A DNA stretch of 64,000 bases from Nonomuraea aurantiaca (GCF_020215705.1 NZ_JAIWNB010000021.1:1-64000), one strand, 5' to 3'. Positions 26,750 through 35,131 are shown, numbered from the stretch's first letter. The notes: a model not told the origin generated them from the sequence alone. Translations and numbers: made by a program.

Positions 26750-27993
26750 GGCAGGATCTCCAGACTCGGGATGGGAAAGACCAGCCGACCGCCCCACTCG
26801 CGGACGTAGGAGAGCTGTTCGGTGAGTTCGGCTCGCAGGTTCCACGGGAGCACCAGGACATAGTCCGGCCGGTCCTCGGCCAGGCGCTCGGGCGGCAGGA
26901 TGGGGATCCGGGTGCCCGGCGTGAACCTGCCGTGCTTGTACGGATTGCGGTCCACCGTGTACGCCAGCAGGTCCTCGCGGATCCCACAGTGGTTGAGCAG
27001 CGTGTTGCCCTTCCCCGGCGCGCCGTAGCCGGCCACGGTCTTGCCCGCCTCGGCCGCGTCGATGAGGAAGCGGAGCAGGTCACGGCGGACCTTGGCGACT
27101 CGGGCGGCGAACTCCGCGTACCCGGCCAGCTCGTCGAGCCCGGCCCCCTTCTCCCTGGCCAGCACGTCGGCCACCCGCTCGGTGGGCTCGCCGCCCGCCT
27201 CCTCGGGCCGGGCCCAGAGCCGGATCGAGCCGCCGTGCGTCGGCAGCAGCTCCACGTCGACCAGCGCCAGGCCGCCGGTGGCCAGCGCCCGCCGCGCGGA
27301 GGCGACCGTGTAGTACTGGAAGTGCTCGTGGTAGATCGTGTCGTATTGGTTCAGCTCCACGAGCGTGAGCAGGTGCTGTACCTCGATGGAGACCCACCCG
27401 TCGTCGGCGACGAGCGCGCGCAGCCCTCGGGTGAAGCCGACGACGTCGGGGATGTGCGCGTACACGTTGTTGGCCACGACCAGGTCGGCCGGCCCGTGCT
27501 CGGCGCGGACCGCCGCCCCGGTCTCCGGGTCGAGGAAGGCCGTAAGGGTGGCGATGCCCTTGTCCCTGGCCGCCTGACCCACGTTGGCCGAGGGCTCGAT
27601 GCCCAGGCAGCGCACCCCTCTTTCCGCCACGTGCTGCAGCAGGTACCCGTCGTTGCTGGCCACCTCGACCACGAAGCCCGGCGCGAACCGGTCCACGGCC
27701 GCCGCCACGAACTCCCGGGCGTGCTCCACCCAGGAGGTGGAGAAGGAGGAGAAGTACGCGTACTCCGTGAACGTCTCCTCCGGCTGGATCAGCGGCGGTA
27801 TCTGGGCGAGCCAGCAGCTCGTGCAGACCCGCAGGTGCAGGGGGTAGGTGAGCTCGGGCTGGTCGAGCCGCTCCCGGGTGAGGAACAGCTCGCAGGGCGG
27901 CGTGGCGCCGAGGTCGACCACGCTCGCCAGTTCGCCCGAGCCGCAGAGCCGGCAGACGGTCACCGGCCTCGGCCTCTTCCGCGCTGTAACCAA
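26746..27993 (-). CDS. SAM-dependent sugar C-methyltransferase (TylC3/TcaB9 type)
   Basis: The 415-residue protein has three parts: an N-terminal zinc-binding domain (CRLCGSGE, CTSCW), a central Rossmann methyltransferase domain (FVVEVASNDGYLLQHV) and a C-terminal domain with GYGAPGKGNTLLN. This is the architecture of NDP-4-keto-sugar C-methyltransferases, and DTIYHEHFQYYT contains their catalytic Tyr/His/Glu set. It would make a branched-chain sugar. The start is uncertain: TTG 27993 or GTG 27963, the latter overlapping by GTGA a 13-codon ORF that has its own ribosome-binding site. Confidence 0.87.
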   Translation of the reverse strand: MVTARKRPRPVTVCRLCGSGELASVVDLGATPPCELFLTRERLDQPELTYPLHLRVCTSCWLAQIPPLIQPEETFTEYAYFSSFSTSWVEHAREFVAAAVDRFAPGFVVEVASNDGYLLQHVAERGVRCLGIEPSANVGQAARDKGIATLTAFLDPETGAAVRAEHGPADLVVANNVYAHIPDVVGFTRGLRALVADDGWVSIEVQHLLTLVELNQYDTIYHEHFQYYTVASARRALATGGLALVDVELLPTHGGSIRLWARPEEAGGEPTERVADVLAREKGAGLDELAGYAEFAARVAKVRRDLLRFLIDAAEAGKTVAGYGAPGKGNTLLNHCGIREDLLAYTVDRNPYKHGRFTPGTRIPILPPERLAEDRPDYVLVLPWNLRAELTEQLSYVREWGGRLVFPIPSLEILP

Positions 27994-28001
27994 CGAGCCA
28001 T
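27961..28001 (-). other. Possible 13-codon leader ORF before the methyltransferase gene
   Basis: An ATG at 28001 follows GGGAGGGG at a good distance and encodes MARWLQRGRGRGR before a TGA that overlaps a GTG at 27963 in the methyltransferase frame. Translational coupling from this short ORF would explain how the GTG start is used. No attenuator structure was identified. Confidence 0.3.
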
Positions 28002-28024
28002 GGTCCCCTCCCGATGTGTGAGAT

Positions 28025-28942
28025 TCAGTACGAACTACCGTTGGCTCGCTCCACGTGAGCCACGGCCTCCTTCTCGTACTCCGCCGACAGCCCCTCCGGG
28101 ATGCGTGCCAGGTCCCCGGCGCGCATGAAGTCGCGCAGAGTGGTGCCCAGGCACGCCGCGTCCACGTTGGGCGCGCCCTTACGTGATCTGACGTCGTCGA
28201 TGTGGACGGTGCGGAAGTCGATGCTGAAGCGCGTCACGCCCGAGGTGTTACGTACGGTCGAGTGCAGCTGGGCGCCCGAGAAGAGGAGCACCCCGCCCGG
28301 CTCCATGACGAACCTGAGCTCGCCGGACAGGTCGAGATCCTCTTCCGGCTTGGGCTGCTCGCGCGTGTCGCTGTAGATGTGCTGGGCGGCCGACGGGCGC
28401 TCCGTCCTGACCCACGAGGCGTAGTCGTAGCGGCCGCTGCCGTTGCGCACGGCCTGGGTGAAGTACTCCGGGTGCAGGGCGAAGACGTTCTCGGGCACCA
28501 CGTCGTAGACGGGGATCCACCAGTTCACCTGGTTGAACGGCGCTGAGTACCAGCAGTCGCGGTGGGCGTGGTAGGCGTAGGAGATGCCCGAGTCGAGATA
28601 GCCGTCGGAGGTCGAGGTCCGCAGCCGCGGCACGTCGAAGTAGGTCTCGTCCGGCGCGAACCCCAGCTCGTCCAGCAGGACCGCGATGAGCTCCTTGCAC
28701 CTCGGATGATGGATGAAGCGCGGCTTGACGTCGGCCAGCAGCGCGGCGAACCGCTCGACCGGCATGCTGTGCTGGGCGGTGGTGGGATCCGCGCCGCCGA
28801 AGGTCTCGGCGACCAGTTCGCGGGCGAAGGACACGAGCTCGCGGGACGCGGGCGAGGCCGTGTAGACGAAGACGTCGCCCTGGAAGATCCGCTCGCGTCG
28901 CGCCTCGTCGTTCATCGTGCTGCCGGTGAATACCGTGGTCAT
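28025..28942 (-). CDS. 2-oxoglutarate/Fe(II) dioxygenase-like protein (PhyH-related)
   Basis: The 305-residue protein has a probable facial triad: HRD in YHAHRDCWYSAPFNQ gives His and Asp, and FSGAQLHSTVRNTSG gives the distal His, followed by RFSIDFR, whose Arg could bind 2-oxoglutarate. The long spacing and the NWWIPVYDV segment fit phytanoyl-CoA-dioxygenase-like enzymes. It would hydroxylate or otherwise oxidise an intermediate, possibly the modified sugar or an acyl substituent. It is the first gene of the operon 28942-20572 and is divergent from rmlC. Confidence 0.78.
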   Translation of the reverse strand: MTTVFTGSTMNDEARRERIFQGDVFVYTASPASRELVSFARELVAETFGGADPTTAQHSMPVERFAALLADVKPRFIHHPRCKELIAVLLDELGFAPDETYFDVPRLRTSTSDGYLDSGISYAYHAHRDCWYSAPFNQVNWWIPVYDVVPENVFALHPEYFTQAVRNGSGRYDYASWVRTERPSAAQHIYSDTREQPKPEEDLDLSGELRFVMEPGGVLLFSGAQLHSTVRNTSGVTRFSIDFRTVHIDDVRSRKGAPNVDAACLGTTLRDFMRAGDLARIPEGLSAEYEKEAVAHVERANGSSY

Positions 28943-29120
28943 CTGGGCTTGCCCCTTACACGTGCATGGTGCGAGTCGAACCGATCTCCCCTCGTAGGTC
29001 TTGCGAGGCCGTGCGTGGGGCGGGATGGGTTGCCGGCTCCCGGAAACGTACTGATCGGGATGGTGATCCTGACCCCGCTCAGGACCACATGCCTCAATCA
29101 ACTGGCATTTCGCAACTGCC

Positions 29121-29136
29121 ATATCCCGCGTTACAC
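29121..29136 (+). promoter_or_regulatory. ATATCC-GTTACAC element upstream of rmlC
   Basis: ATATCCCGCGTTACAC ends 41 bp before the rmlC ATG. It lies in the 234-bp region shared with the dioxygenase operon and resembles the element at 14874-14887 in both sequence and distance to an rmlC-family start. Confidence 0.35.
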
Positions 29137-29176
29137 ACTCTGGTGGGAACGTTCCTGCTATGTCAGGATCCGGCTC

Positions 29177-29785
29177 ATGGATCCCCTCGGTTTCGACGGC
29201 GCCTGGCTGTTCAGCCCGCGTATCCACAAGGACGGGCGCGGGCAGTTCCTGGAGTGGTTCAGGAGCGACGAGCTCGACCGAGCGCTGGACCTCGCCCAGG
29301 CCAACTGCTCGGTCTCGGCCAGGGGCGTGCTGCGCGGCCTCCACTACGCGGACGTGCCGCCCGGTCAGGCCAAGTACGTCACCTGCGTCTCCGGCAGCGT
29401 CCTCGACGTCGCGGTGGACCTCAGAACCGGCTCGCCCACCTTCGGCCAGTGGGCGGCGGTCCAGCTGGACGACGTCTCGCGACAGGCGGTCTACCTGGCC
29501 GAAGGTCTCGGCCACGCGTTCTTCACGCTCAGCGAGTCGGCCACCGTGATCTACCTGTGCTCCACCTCGTACGCCCCGCAGCGTGAGCACGGCATCCATC
29601 CGCTGGACCCGGCCCTCGGCATCGTCTGGCCGGAGGGCATCGAGCCGATCCTCTCGGACAAGGACGCCGCGGCACCCACGCTGGCGGAAGCGGCCGGACA
29701 AGGTCTACTCCCCTCCTACGCCGACTGCCTGGCCCACTACGCGAGCGCCCCAGGGCCCCAGCAGAGCCGGCCAGGCCGCGTGTAG
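29177..29785 (+). CDS. rmlC: dTDP-4-dehydrorhamnose 3,5-epimerase
   Basis: The 202-residue cupin enzyme catalyses step three of dTDP-L-rhamnose synthesis. Catalytic residues are present: His56 (RGLHY), Tyr126 and Tyr132 (VIYLCSTSY), and Asp144 (LDPALGIVWP). The ATG at 29177 starts the conserved part. The last 81 bp overlap the convergent rmlD, and the C-terminal 25 residues are not conserved. It is separate from the rmlD-B-A operon, on the opposite strand. Confidence 0.9.
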   Translation: MDPLGFDGAWLFSPRIHKDGRGQFLEWFRSDELDRALDLAQANCSVSARGVLRGLHYADVPPGQAKYVTCVSGSVLDVAVDLRTGSPTFGQWAAVQLDDVSRQAVYLAEGLGHAFFTLSESATVIYLCSTSYAPQREHGIHPLDPALGIVWPEGIEPILSDKDAAAPTLAEAAGQGLLPSYADCLAHYASAPGPQQSRPGRV

Positions 29786-30601
29786 GGCGATGGACCACTC
29801 ACGCATCGGCGGCAGCCCGGCGGCCTGCCAGTTCCCGTGCGCCAGCACGCTGTTGGCGGGGCGTGGGGCGGGCCGGCGCAGGGCCGTGCTCGGGATGGGC
29901 TCGACCCGGCCTGGATCGGCGCCGAGCAGGGAGAAGAGCTCTCTCGCGTAGTCATACCAGCTCGTCCGCCCGGCGCTCGTCCCGTGGTAGACGCCGGGCG
30001 GGGCGTCCGCCCGGCCGAGCTGGACGATCCGCTCGGCCAGGTCGCCGGTCCAGGTGGGCTGGCCGAACTGGTCGTCGACCACGGAGACGGTCGGCCGGGA
30101 GGCTTCGAGGCCGACCATCGTGCGGGCGAAGCTGCGGCCGTGGGCGCCGTAGAGCCAGGCCGTACGCACCACGTGGTGGCCGTGCTCCAGGGCCGCGCGC
30201 TCGCCCGCGAGCTTGGTCCTGCCGTAGGCGTTGATGGGCCCCGTCGGGGCGCTCTCCCGGTAAGGGCCGACCGCGGCGCCGTCGAAGACATAGTCGGTGG
30301 AGAGCTGGATCAGCCGGGCGCCCAGGTCGGCGGCGACCCGGGCGAGGACGGACACGGCGGTCCCGTTGATCGCCAGGGCCTCCTCCTCGCGTGTCTCGGC
30401 GTCGTCGACGGCCGTCCACGCGGCGCAGTTGACCACCACGTCGGGCCTGGCCGCGCGCAGCGCCCAGGCGACGGCGCCGGCGTCGCACAGGTCCAGCTCG
30501 GACCGGGTGAACGGGCGGACCCGCATCCCCGGCGTGGTCCGCAGCAGCTCCGTCAGGTCGGTGCCGAGCATGCCGCCCGCACCGGTGACCACCCACCTCA
30601 T
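29705..30601 (-). CDS. rmlD: dTDP-4-dehydrorhamnose reductase
   Basis: This 298-residue SDR performs the last step to dTDP-L-rhamnose. It has GAGGMLGTDL (8-17), STDYVFDG and YGRTKLAGE with the catalytic Tyr and Lys. The C-terminus extends beyond the usual end and overlaps rmlC by 81 bp on the other strand. The start ATG overlaps the phosphatase stop by 4 bp, so it is the last gene of the operon 34986-29705. Confidence 0.92.
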   Translation of the reverse strand: MRWVVTGAGGMLGTDLTELLRTTPGMRVRPFTRSELDLCDAGAVAWALRAARPDVVVNCAAWTAVDDAETREEEALAINGTAVSVLARVAADLGARLIQLSTDYVFDGAAVGPYRESAPTGPINAYGRTKLAGERAALEHGHHVVRTAWLYGAHGRSFARTMVGLEASRPTVSVVDDQFGQPTWTGDLAERIVQLGRADAPPGVYHGTSAGRTSWYDYARELFSLLGADPGRVEPIPSTALRRPAPRPANSVLAHGNWQAAGLPPMREWSIALHAAWPALLGPWGARVVGQAVGVGGE

Positions 30602-31551
30602 GCGCGCCCCCTCAGCACCAGGTCGGTGACCGTTGCGCGATGGTCGGTCCGCGGGAGGGCGAGCGTCTCGAACGAGCGCACGGCCACCCCCTCGGAGGCC
30701 AGCACGTGGTCGATGGCGACCTTGGGGACGAGGGCGGAGCGCCCGTAGTACGGCCAGGTCATGACGAGTCCCTTCCCGGTGACGGACGCGGCGTCCTGGT
30801 AGCCGGTGGCGATCAGCTCCCTCAGCACCGCGTGGTCGAGCGTGGAGTTGAAGTCGCCGGCCAGGACCCGCGGCCGCTTCGCCACCGCCGTCGGCAGGAC
30901 CCGGATGCTCTGCGCCCAGCACCCCGCCAGCCAGCCGCCGGCCGGCGCGCAGGCGTGCACGCCGACGACGTCCACCTCAGAGCCGTCGGGCAGCGTGAGC
31001 AGGCCGCCGACGTGCTGCCACTGGCCGGCCGCGAAGCCGAGCCCCGGACGCAGCGGGAAGCGCGAGTAGACGGCCGTGCCCAGCTGTTCCAGGTGATACG
31101 GCAGCAGGGCGCGCAGGCCGCCCCGGTCGAGCCGCGCCGCGAGGTCCGGGGTGAGCTCCTGCAGGGTGAGCACGTCGGGACGGCTCCGCTCGACCGCGCC
31201 GATCAGGGCCTCGGCGGGCACCGAGCCCACGCGCACGTTCGCGGTCATCACGCGGAGCGGCTGTCCCTCCGCCTCGGGGACGCCCTTCGGCACCGCGCGC
31301 GGCAGCACCACCGAGGCCAGCAGCCCGCCCACCACCAGCGCGGTGTACGTGGCGGGCCGGTTGCGCAGCGCCAGCGCGAGTGCCAGCGGCACCAGCGAGC
31401 CCGCCGCGGCGTAGGGGGTGAACGACACGAGCTGGGACCATCTGAGCTTGGGCTCCCAGCCGGCCACGCGAAGGACCGCCCAGCCGGCGAACGGCGACAG
31501 CAGTGCCCAGAGCGCGGAGGTGAGCAAGGTGTTCCGCTTCAAGCTTTCCAC
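30598..31551 (-). CDS. Membrane-anchored endonuclease/exonuclease/phosphatase-family protein (VanJ-like)
   Basis: The 317-residue protein has three hydrophobic segments within its first 90 residues, then an EEP catalytic domain: MTANVRVG, TLQEL (metal Glu), GVHAC, LAGDFNS and TDHRA (catalytic His). This layout matches membrane EEP proteins such as VanJ, which have been linked to undecaprenyl-pyrophosphate dephosphorylation. Between rmlB and rmlD it could recycle the lipid carrier of the pathway. It starts at GTG 31551 (or 31554) inside the end of rmlB. Substrate assignment is inference. Confidence 0.75.
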   Translation of the reverse strand: MESLKRNTLLTSALWALLSPFAGWAVLRVAGWEPKLRWSQLVSFTPYAAAGSLVPLALALALRNRPATYTALVVGGLLASVVLPRAVPKGVPEAEGQPLRVMTANVRVGSVPAEALIGAVERSRPDVLTLQELTPDLAARLDRGGLRALLPYHLEQLGTAVYSRFPLRPGLGFAAGQWQHVGGLLTLPDGSEVDVVGVHACAPAGGWLAGCWAQSIRVLPTAVAKRPRVLAGDFNSTLDHAVLRELIATGYQDAASVTGKGLVMTWPYYGRSALVPKVAIDHVLASEGVAVRSFETLALPRTDHRATVTDLVLRGRA

Positions 31552-32465
31552 CACGCCGCGTTGCTCGCGTACCAGCTGACCGTGTCCTTGAGCCCCTGCT
31601 CGAACGGGATCTCCGGCCGGTAGCCGAGCGCGCGCAGCTTGCTGTCGTCGAGCGAGTAGCGGCGGTCGTGGCCCTTGCGGTCCTCGACGGGCTCGACCAT
31701 GCTCCAGTCCCGGCCGCACGCCTCCAGCAGCCGCGCGGTCAGCTCCCTGTTGGTCAGCTCGGCGGTGCCCGCGATGTGGTAGACCTCGCCCGGCGCGCCC
31801 TTCTCGGCCACCAGGCGGATGCCCGCGCAGTGGTCGGCGACGTGGATCCAGTCGCGGACGTTCCCGCCGTCGCCGTAGAGCGGGACGCGCCGGCCACGCA
31901 GCAGGTTCGTGACGAACAGCGGGATGACCTTCTCCGGGTACTGCCTGGGGCCGTAGTTGTTGCCGCACCGGGTGATCGACACGTCGAGGCCGTACGTGAT
32001 CGCGTACGCGCGGGCGACCAGGTCGCCGCCCGCCTTCGACGCGGCGTACGGGGAGCGCGGCAGGAGCGGCGCGGACTCCTCCCATGAGCCGTGGTCGATG
32101 GAGCCGTAGACCTCGTCGGTCGACACGTGCACCACCTTCGGGACCCCGGCCTCCAGGCACGCCTGCAGGAGCGTCTGGGTGCCGAGCACGTTGGTGCGCA
32201 CGAACTCGGCCGGGCCGTCGATCGACCGGTCGACGTGCGACTCGGCGGCGAAGTTGACCACCAGGTCGTGGCCGGGCACCACCTCGCCGAGCAGCTCGGC
32301 GTCGCAGATGTCACCGTGGACGAAGGTATGCGGCCGCCCTTCGAGGTTGGCCCGGTTGCCCGCGTACGTGAGCTTGTCGAGCACGGTCACGTCCGCCTCG
32401 CCCAGCCCGTGGACGAAGTGCGAGCCGATGAAGCCGGCCCCACCTGTCACCAGAATCCGTGTCAT
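31539..32465 (-). CDS. rmlB: dTDP-glucose 4,6-dehydratase
   Basis: The 308-residue extended SDR makes dTDP-4-keto-6-deoxyglucose. It shows TGGAGFIGSH (7-16), the active-site Thr-Asp-Glu of VSTDEVYG, YAASKAG and RCGNNYGPRQYPEK. It is a little shorter than typical RmlB (320-350). It overlaps rmlA by 4 bp upstream and the EEP gene by 13 bp downstream. The product is shared between rhamnose synthesis and any other dTDP-6-deoxysugar here. Confidence 0.94.
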   Translation of the reverse strand: MTRILVTGGAGFIGSHFVHGLGEADVTVLDKLTYAGNRANLEGRPHTFVHGDICDAELLGEVVPGHDLVVNFAAESHVDRSIDGPAEFVRTNVLGTQTLLQACLEAGVPKVVHVSTDEVYGSIDHGSWEESAPLLPRSPYAASKAGGDLVARAYAITYGLDVSITRCGNNYGPRQYPEKVIPLFVTNLLRGRRVPLYGDGGNVRDWIHVADHCAGIRLVAEKGAPGEVYHIAGTAELTNRELTARLLEACGRDWSMVEPVEDRKGHDRRYSLDDSKLRALGYRPEIPFEQGLKDTVSWYASNAAWWKA

Positions 32466-33529
32466 GAACTGATCTGCACCTTGCTGTGATCGCCCAGCAC
32501 GAGGCGGTGGGCTTTGGGGGTGTCCGGAGCAGGGGTCACCTCGACGTCGTGGCCGATGAGCGACGACTCGATCCGGCCGACTCCCTGGATGGAGGCTCGG
32601 GGCAGCACGATCGAGTATTCGATCTCGCTGCGGCCGATCGCGCAGTCGGCGCCGATCGAGGTGAACGGGCCGACATAGCTGTCCTGGACACGCGCGCCGG
32701 GGCCGATGATCGCTGGGCCCACGACGCGCGAGCGTTCGACCACGGCGCCCGGCTCCACCACGACCCGACCGATCAGCTCGCTGGCCTGGTCCACCAGGCC
32801 GCTGACGCGCCGGTCGAGCGACTCCAGCACGAGCCTGTTCACCTCCAGCATGTCGGTGACGTTGCCGGTGTCCTTCCAGTAGCCGGAGATCACCGAGGAC
32901 TCGACCCGCAGCCCCGCCTCGATCAGCCACTGGATCGCGTCGGTGATCTCCAGCTCGCCCCGCCCCGACGGCTTGAGCTCGGCCACGGCGGCGTGAATGG
33001 CCGGGCTGAACAGGTAGACGCCGACCAGCGCGAGGTCGCTCTTGGGCCGGTCGGGTTTCTCCTCCAAGCCGACCACCCGGCCGGCGGCGTCGAGCTCCGC
33101 GACCCCGAACTGGCGCGGATCGCCGACCCTGGTGAGCATGATCTGGGCGGTGGGCCGCTCCCTGGCGAACCGGTCCACCAGCCCGTTGATGCCGCCCACG
33201 ATGAAGTTGTCGCCCAGGTACATGACGAAGTCGTCGTCACCGAGGAAGTCGCGGGCGATCAGCACACCGTGGGCCAGGCCCAGCGGCGCCTCCTGGCGCA
33301 GGTAGGTCACCTCCAGGCCGAACGCGGAGCCGTCGCCGACGGCCGCCTCGATCTCGGCGTGCGTGTCGCCGACGACCAGTCCGAGCTCCCTGATCCCCGC
33401 CTCGGCGATCGCCTCCAGGCCGTAGAACAGCACCGGCTTGTTGGCGACGGGCACGAGCTGCTTGGCCGAGGTGTGGGTGATGGGCCGTAGCCGGGTGCCC
33501 GACCCTCCGGCGAGCACGAGTGCTTTCAC
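32462..33529 (-). CDS. rmlA: Glucose-1-phosphate thymidylyltransferase (long form)
   Basis: The 355-residue enzyme makes dTDP-glucose. The nucleotide-binding loop LAGGSGTRLRPITHTSAKQL opens the protein, and VMYLGDNF follows near 105. A C-terminal left-handed beta-helix region (about 240-355) shows it is the long RmlA form found in actinomycetes and archaea rather than the 290-residue enteric form. It starts 2 bp after the sugar-transferase stop. Confidence 0.93.
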   Translation of the reverse strand: MKALVLAGGSGTRLRPITHTSAKQLVPVANKPVLFYGLEAIAEAGIRELGLVVGDTHAEIEAAVGDGSAFGLEVTYLRQEAPLGLAHGVLIARDFLGDDDFVMYLGDNFIVGGINGLVDRFARERPTAQIMLTRVGDPRQFGVAELDAAGRVVGLEEKPDRPKSDLALVGVYLFSPAIHAAVAELKPSGRGELEITDAIQWLIEAGLRVESSVISGYWKDTGNVTDMLEVNRLVLESLDRRVSGLVDQASELIGRVVVEPGAVVERSRVVGPAIIGPGARVQDSYVGPFTSIGADCAIGRSEIEYSIVLPRASIQGVGRIESSLIGHDVEVTPAPDTPKAHRLVLGDHSKVQISS

Positions 33530-33531
33530 CG

Positions 33532-34986
33532 CTAGTAAGCCCCTTCTCCACGGGTGACGACGGACCAGGTCTTCCAGAGGATCTGGAGGTCGAGGATAAG
33601 GGACCAGTTCTCCACGTATCGCAGGTCGAGGCGTACGGACTCCTCCCAGCTCAGGTTCGAGCGGCCGCTGACCTGCCAGAGTCCCGTCATGCCCGGCTTG
33701 ACGACCAGGCGGCGGCGGACGTCGCTGCCGTACTTGGCGACCTCCTCCGGGAGCGGCGGCCGGGGGCCGACGAGCGACATGTCGCCGCGCACCACATTCA
33801 CCAGTTGGGGGAGCTCGTCGAGCGAGTATTTGCGGAGGAAAGCGCCTACCGGCGTGATCCTTGGATCGTTCCTAATTTTGAAGAGCACCCCGTCCAATTC
33901 ATTGGCATCGAGGAGCGCGCCTCTGAGCTCCTCGGCGTCCTCCACCATGGTCCGAAATTTCAGGACACGGAATTCTTTGCCGCGTTTGCCGACCCGGGTC
34001 TGGGTGAACAGCGCGGGGCCCGGGCTGGTGAGGCGGATCAGCAGCACGATCGCCAGCAGCGGCACGGCCATGAGCAGCAACGCGGCTCCCGCCACGAGCC
34101 GGTCGAAGACGGTCTTGACGATCTGCCTGGCGCCGTCGAACTCGGGATGCTCCACGTGCAGGAGCGGCATCCCCGCGACCGGCCTGATGCTGATCCGGGG
34201 GCCGGCGACCTCCATGAGCGCGGGTGCGACGAACAGGTCGGTGCGCGCGGTCTCCAAGCTCCACGCCAGCCGCCGCAGCGCCGACCCGTCGAACTCCGGG
34301 CAGGCCGTGACGGCGACCGCGTCGGCTCCCATCCGGTACACCACCTCGGCGACGTCGCCGAACGAGCCCAGCACCGGGATGCCGTCGAGGTCGACGTCCA
34401 TCCGGTCCGGCGGCAGGCAGGCGCCGACGACCCGCATGCCGTGGTACGGCTGACGGCGGAACTGCATGACCAGGTCGAGGATGGATTCGCGATGGCCGAC
34501 GGCGATGACCTCGCGCATGTAGTCGCCGACCACTCTCCGGCTGTGCAGCCGTTTTCGCATCCTGTAGCGGAAGTACAACGTGGACAGAAGCGCCAGCGGC
34601 AGCATCGCCATCACGAAGCTGCGCGCGACGACGGTCTGCGTGGCGTAGGCGCCGATCGCGACCGCGGCCATCAACCCGACGCCGCCGTTGAAGACGGCCC
34701 TGAACTCCTCAGTGCCCTCGCCGTGCGCGCGCTGCCGGTACGCGCCACCCATCGCCAGCGCGAAGGGCCAGGCGATGATCAGGCCGACTCCGAGCACGAA
34801 CTCGGCCAACGGAACGTACGCGCCGGACAAGAGGCGGATGCCCAGCACGCAGACGCACGCGACCAGCGCGCACGCCGCGTCGCCACCCCACAGAAGCCGT
34901 AAGTACGCACGCGTCCAGATACTTGACGCGTGACGTGGTACGGCCTCGAGGAGCACGACATCGGACTCCCCAGTCCCCACCCTCAT
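33532..34986 (-). CDS. Exopolysaccharide polyprenyl-phosphate glycosyl-1-phosphate transferase
   Basis: This 484-residue polyisoprenyl-phosphate hexose-1-phosphate transferase would load the first sugar onto undecaprenyl phosphate. It has four N-terminal membrane segments, a central CoA/NAD-binding-like domain, another membrane segment near 295 and the C-terminal catalytic domain with KFRTMVEDAE, RKYSLDELPQLVNV and GDMSLVGPRPPLPEEV. The ATG at 34986 (MRVGTGESD) is preceded by AGGGTGG; the open frame to 35067 is not family-like. It leads the operon sugar transferase-rmlA-rmlB-EEP-rmlD. Confidence 0.92.
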   Translation of the reverse strand: MRVGTGESDVVLLEAVPRHASSIWTRAYLRLLWGGDAACALVACVCVLGIRLLSGAYVPLAEFVLGVGLIIAWPFALAMGGAYRQRAHGEGTEEFRAVFNGGVGLMAAVAIGAYATQTVVARSFVMAMLPLALLSTLYFRYRMRKRLHSRRVVGDYMREVIAVGHRESILDLVMQFRRQPYHGMRVVGACLPPDRMDVDLDGIPVLGSFGDVAEVVYRMGADAVAVTACPEFDGSALRRLAWSLETARTDLFVAPALMEVAGPRISIRPVAGMPLLHVEHPEFDGARQIVKTVFDRLVAGAALLLMAVPLLAIVLLIRLTSPGPALFTQTRVGKRGKEFRVLKFRTMVEDAEELRGALLDANELDGVLFKIRNDPRITPVGAFLRKYSLDELPQLVNVVRGDMSLVGPRPPLPEEVAKYGSDVRRRLVVKPGMTGLWQVSGRSNLSWEESVRLDLRYVENWSLILDLQILWKTWSVVTRGEGAY

Positions 34987-35118
34987 AGCACCACCCTGAA
35001 AACTCTGTGCACCGCAAGAACATGACGTTCCTTGAACCTCATGGGTTGACAAGTCCCCCATGCACAATCAAGGGCGGCGGCCCCCACTAAAGAGTAAAGA
35101 TCCACTCCTGCATGGGAA

Positions 35119-35131
35119 ATACCGTTAAATG
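35119..35131. promoter_or_regulatory. ATACCGTTAAATG element before the priming-transferase operon
   Basis: Within the AT-richer 270-bp leader region of the rml operon, ATACCGTTAAATG resembles the ATATCCGTTACACG element upstream of the two rmlC-family genes. No confident -35/-10 pair was found in this region. Confidence 0.2.

Noticed and set aside
25329-27083. 584-codon ORF across PIG-L, rfbF and part of the methyltransferase
   Set aside because: Only the C-terminal 216 codons (from 25979) are family-like; the rest is a shadow of rfbF and the methyltransferase.
28562-29176. N-terminal extension of rmlC into the dioxygenase gene
   Set aside because: The conserved RmlC sequence begins at ATG 29177 and the extension lies antisense to a real gene.
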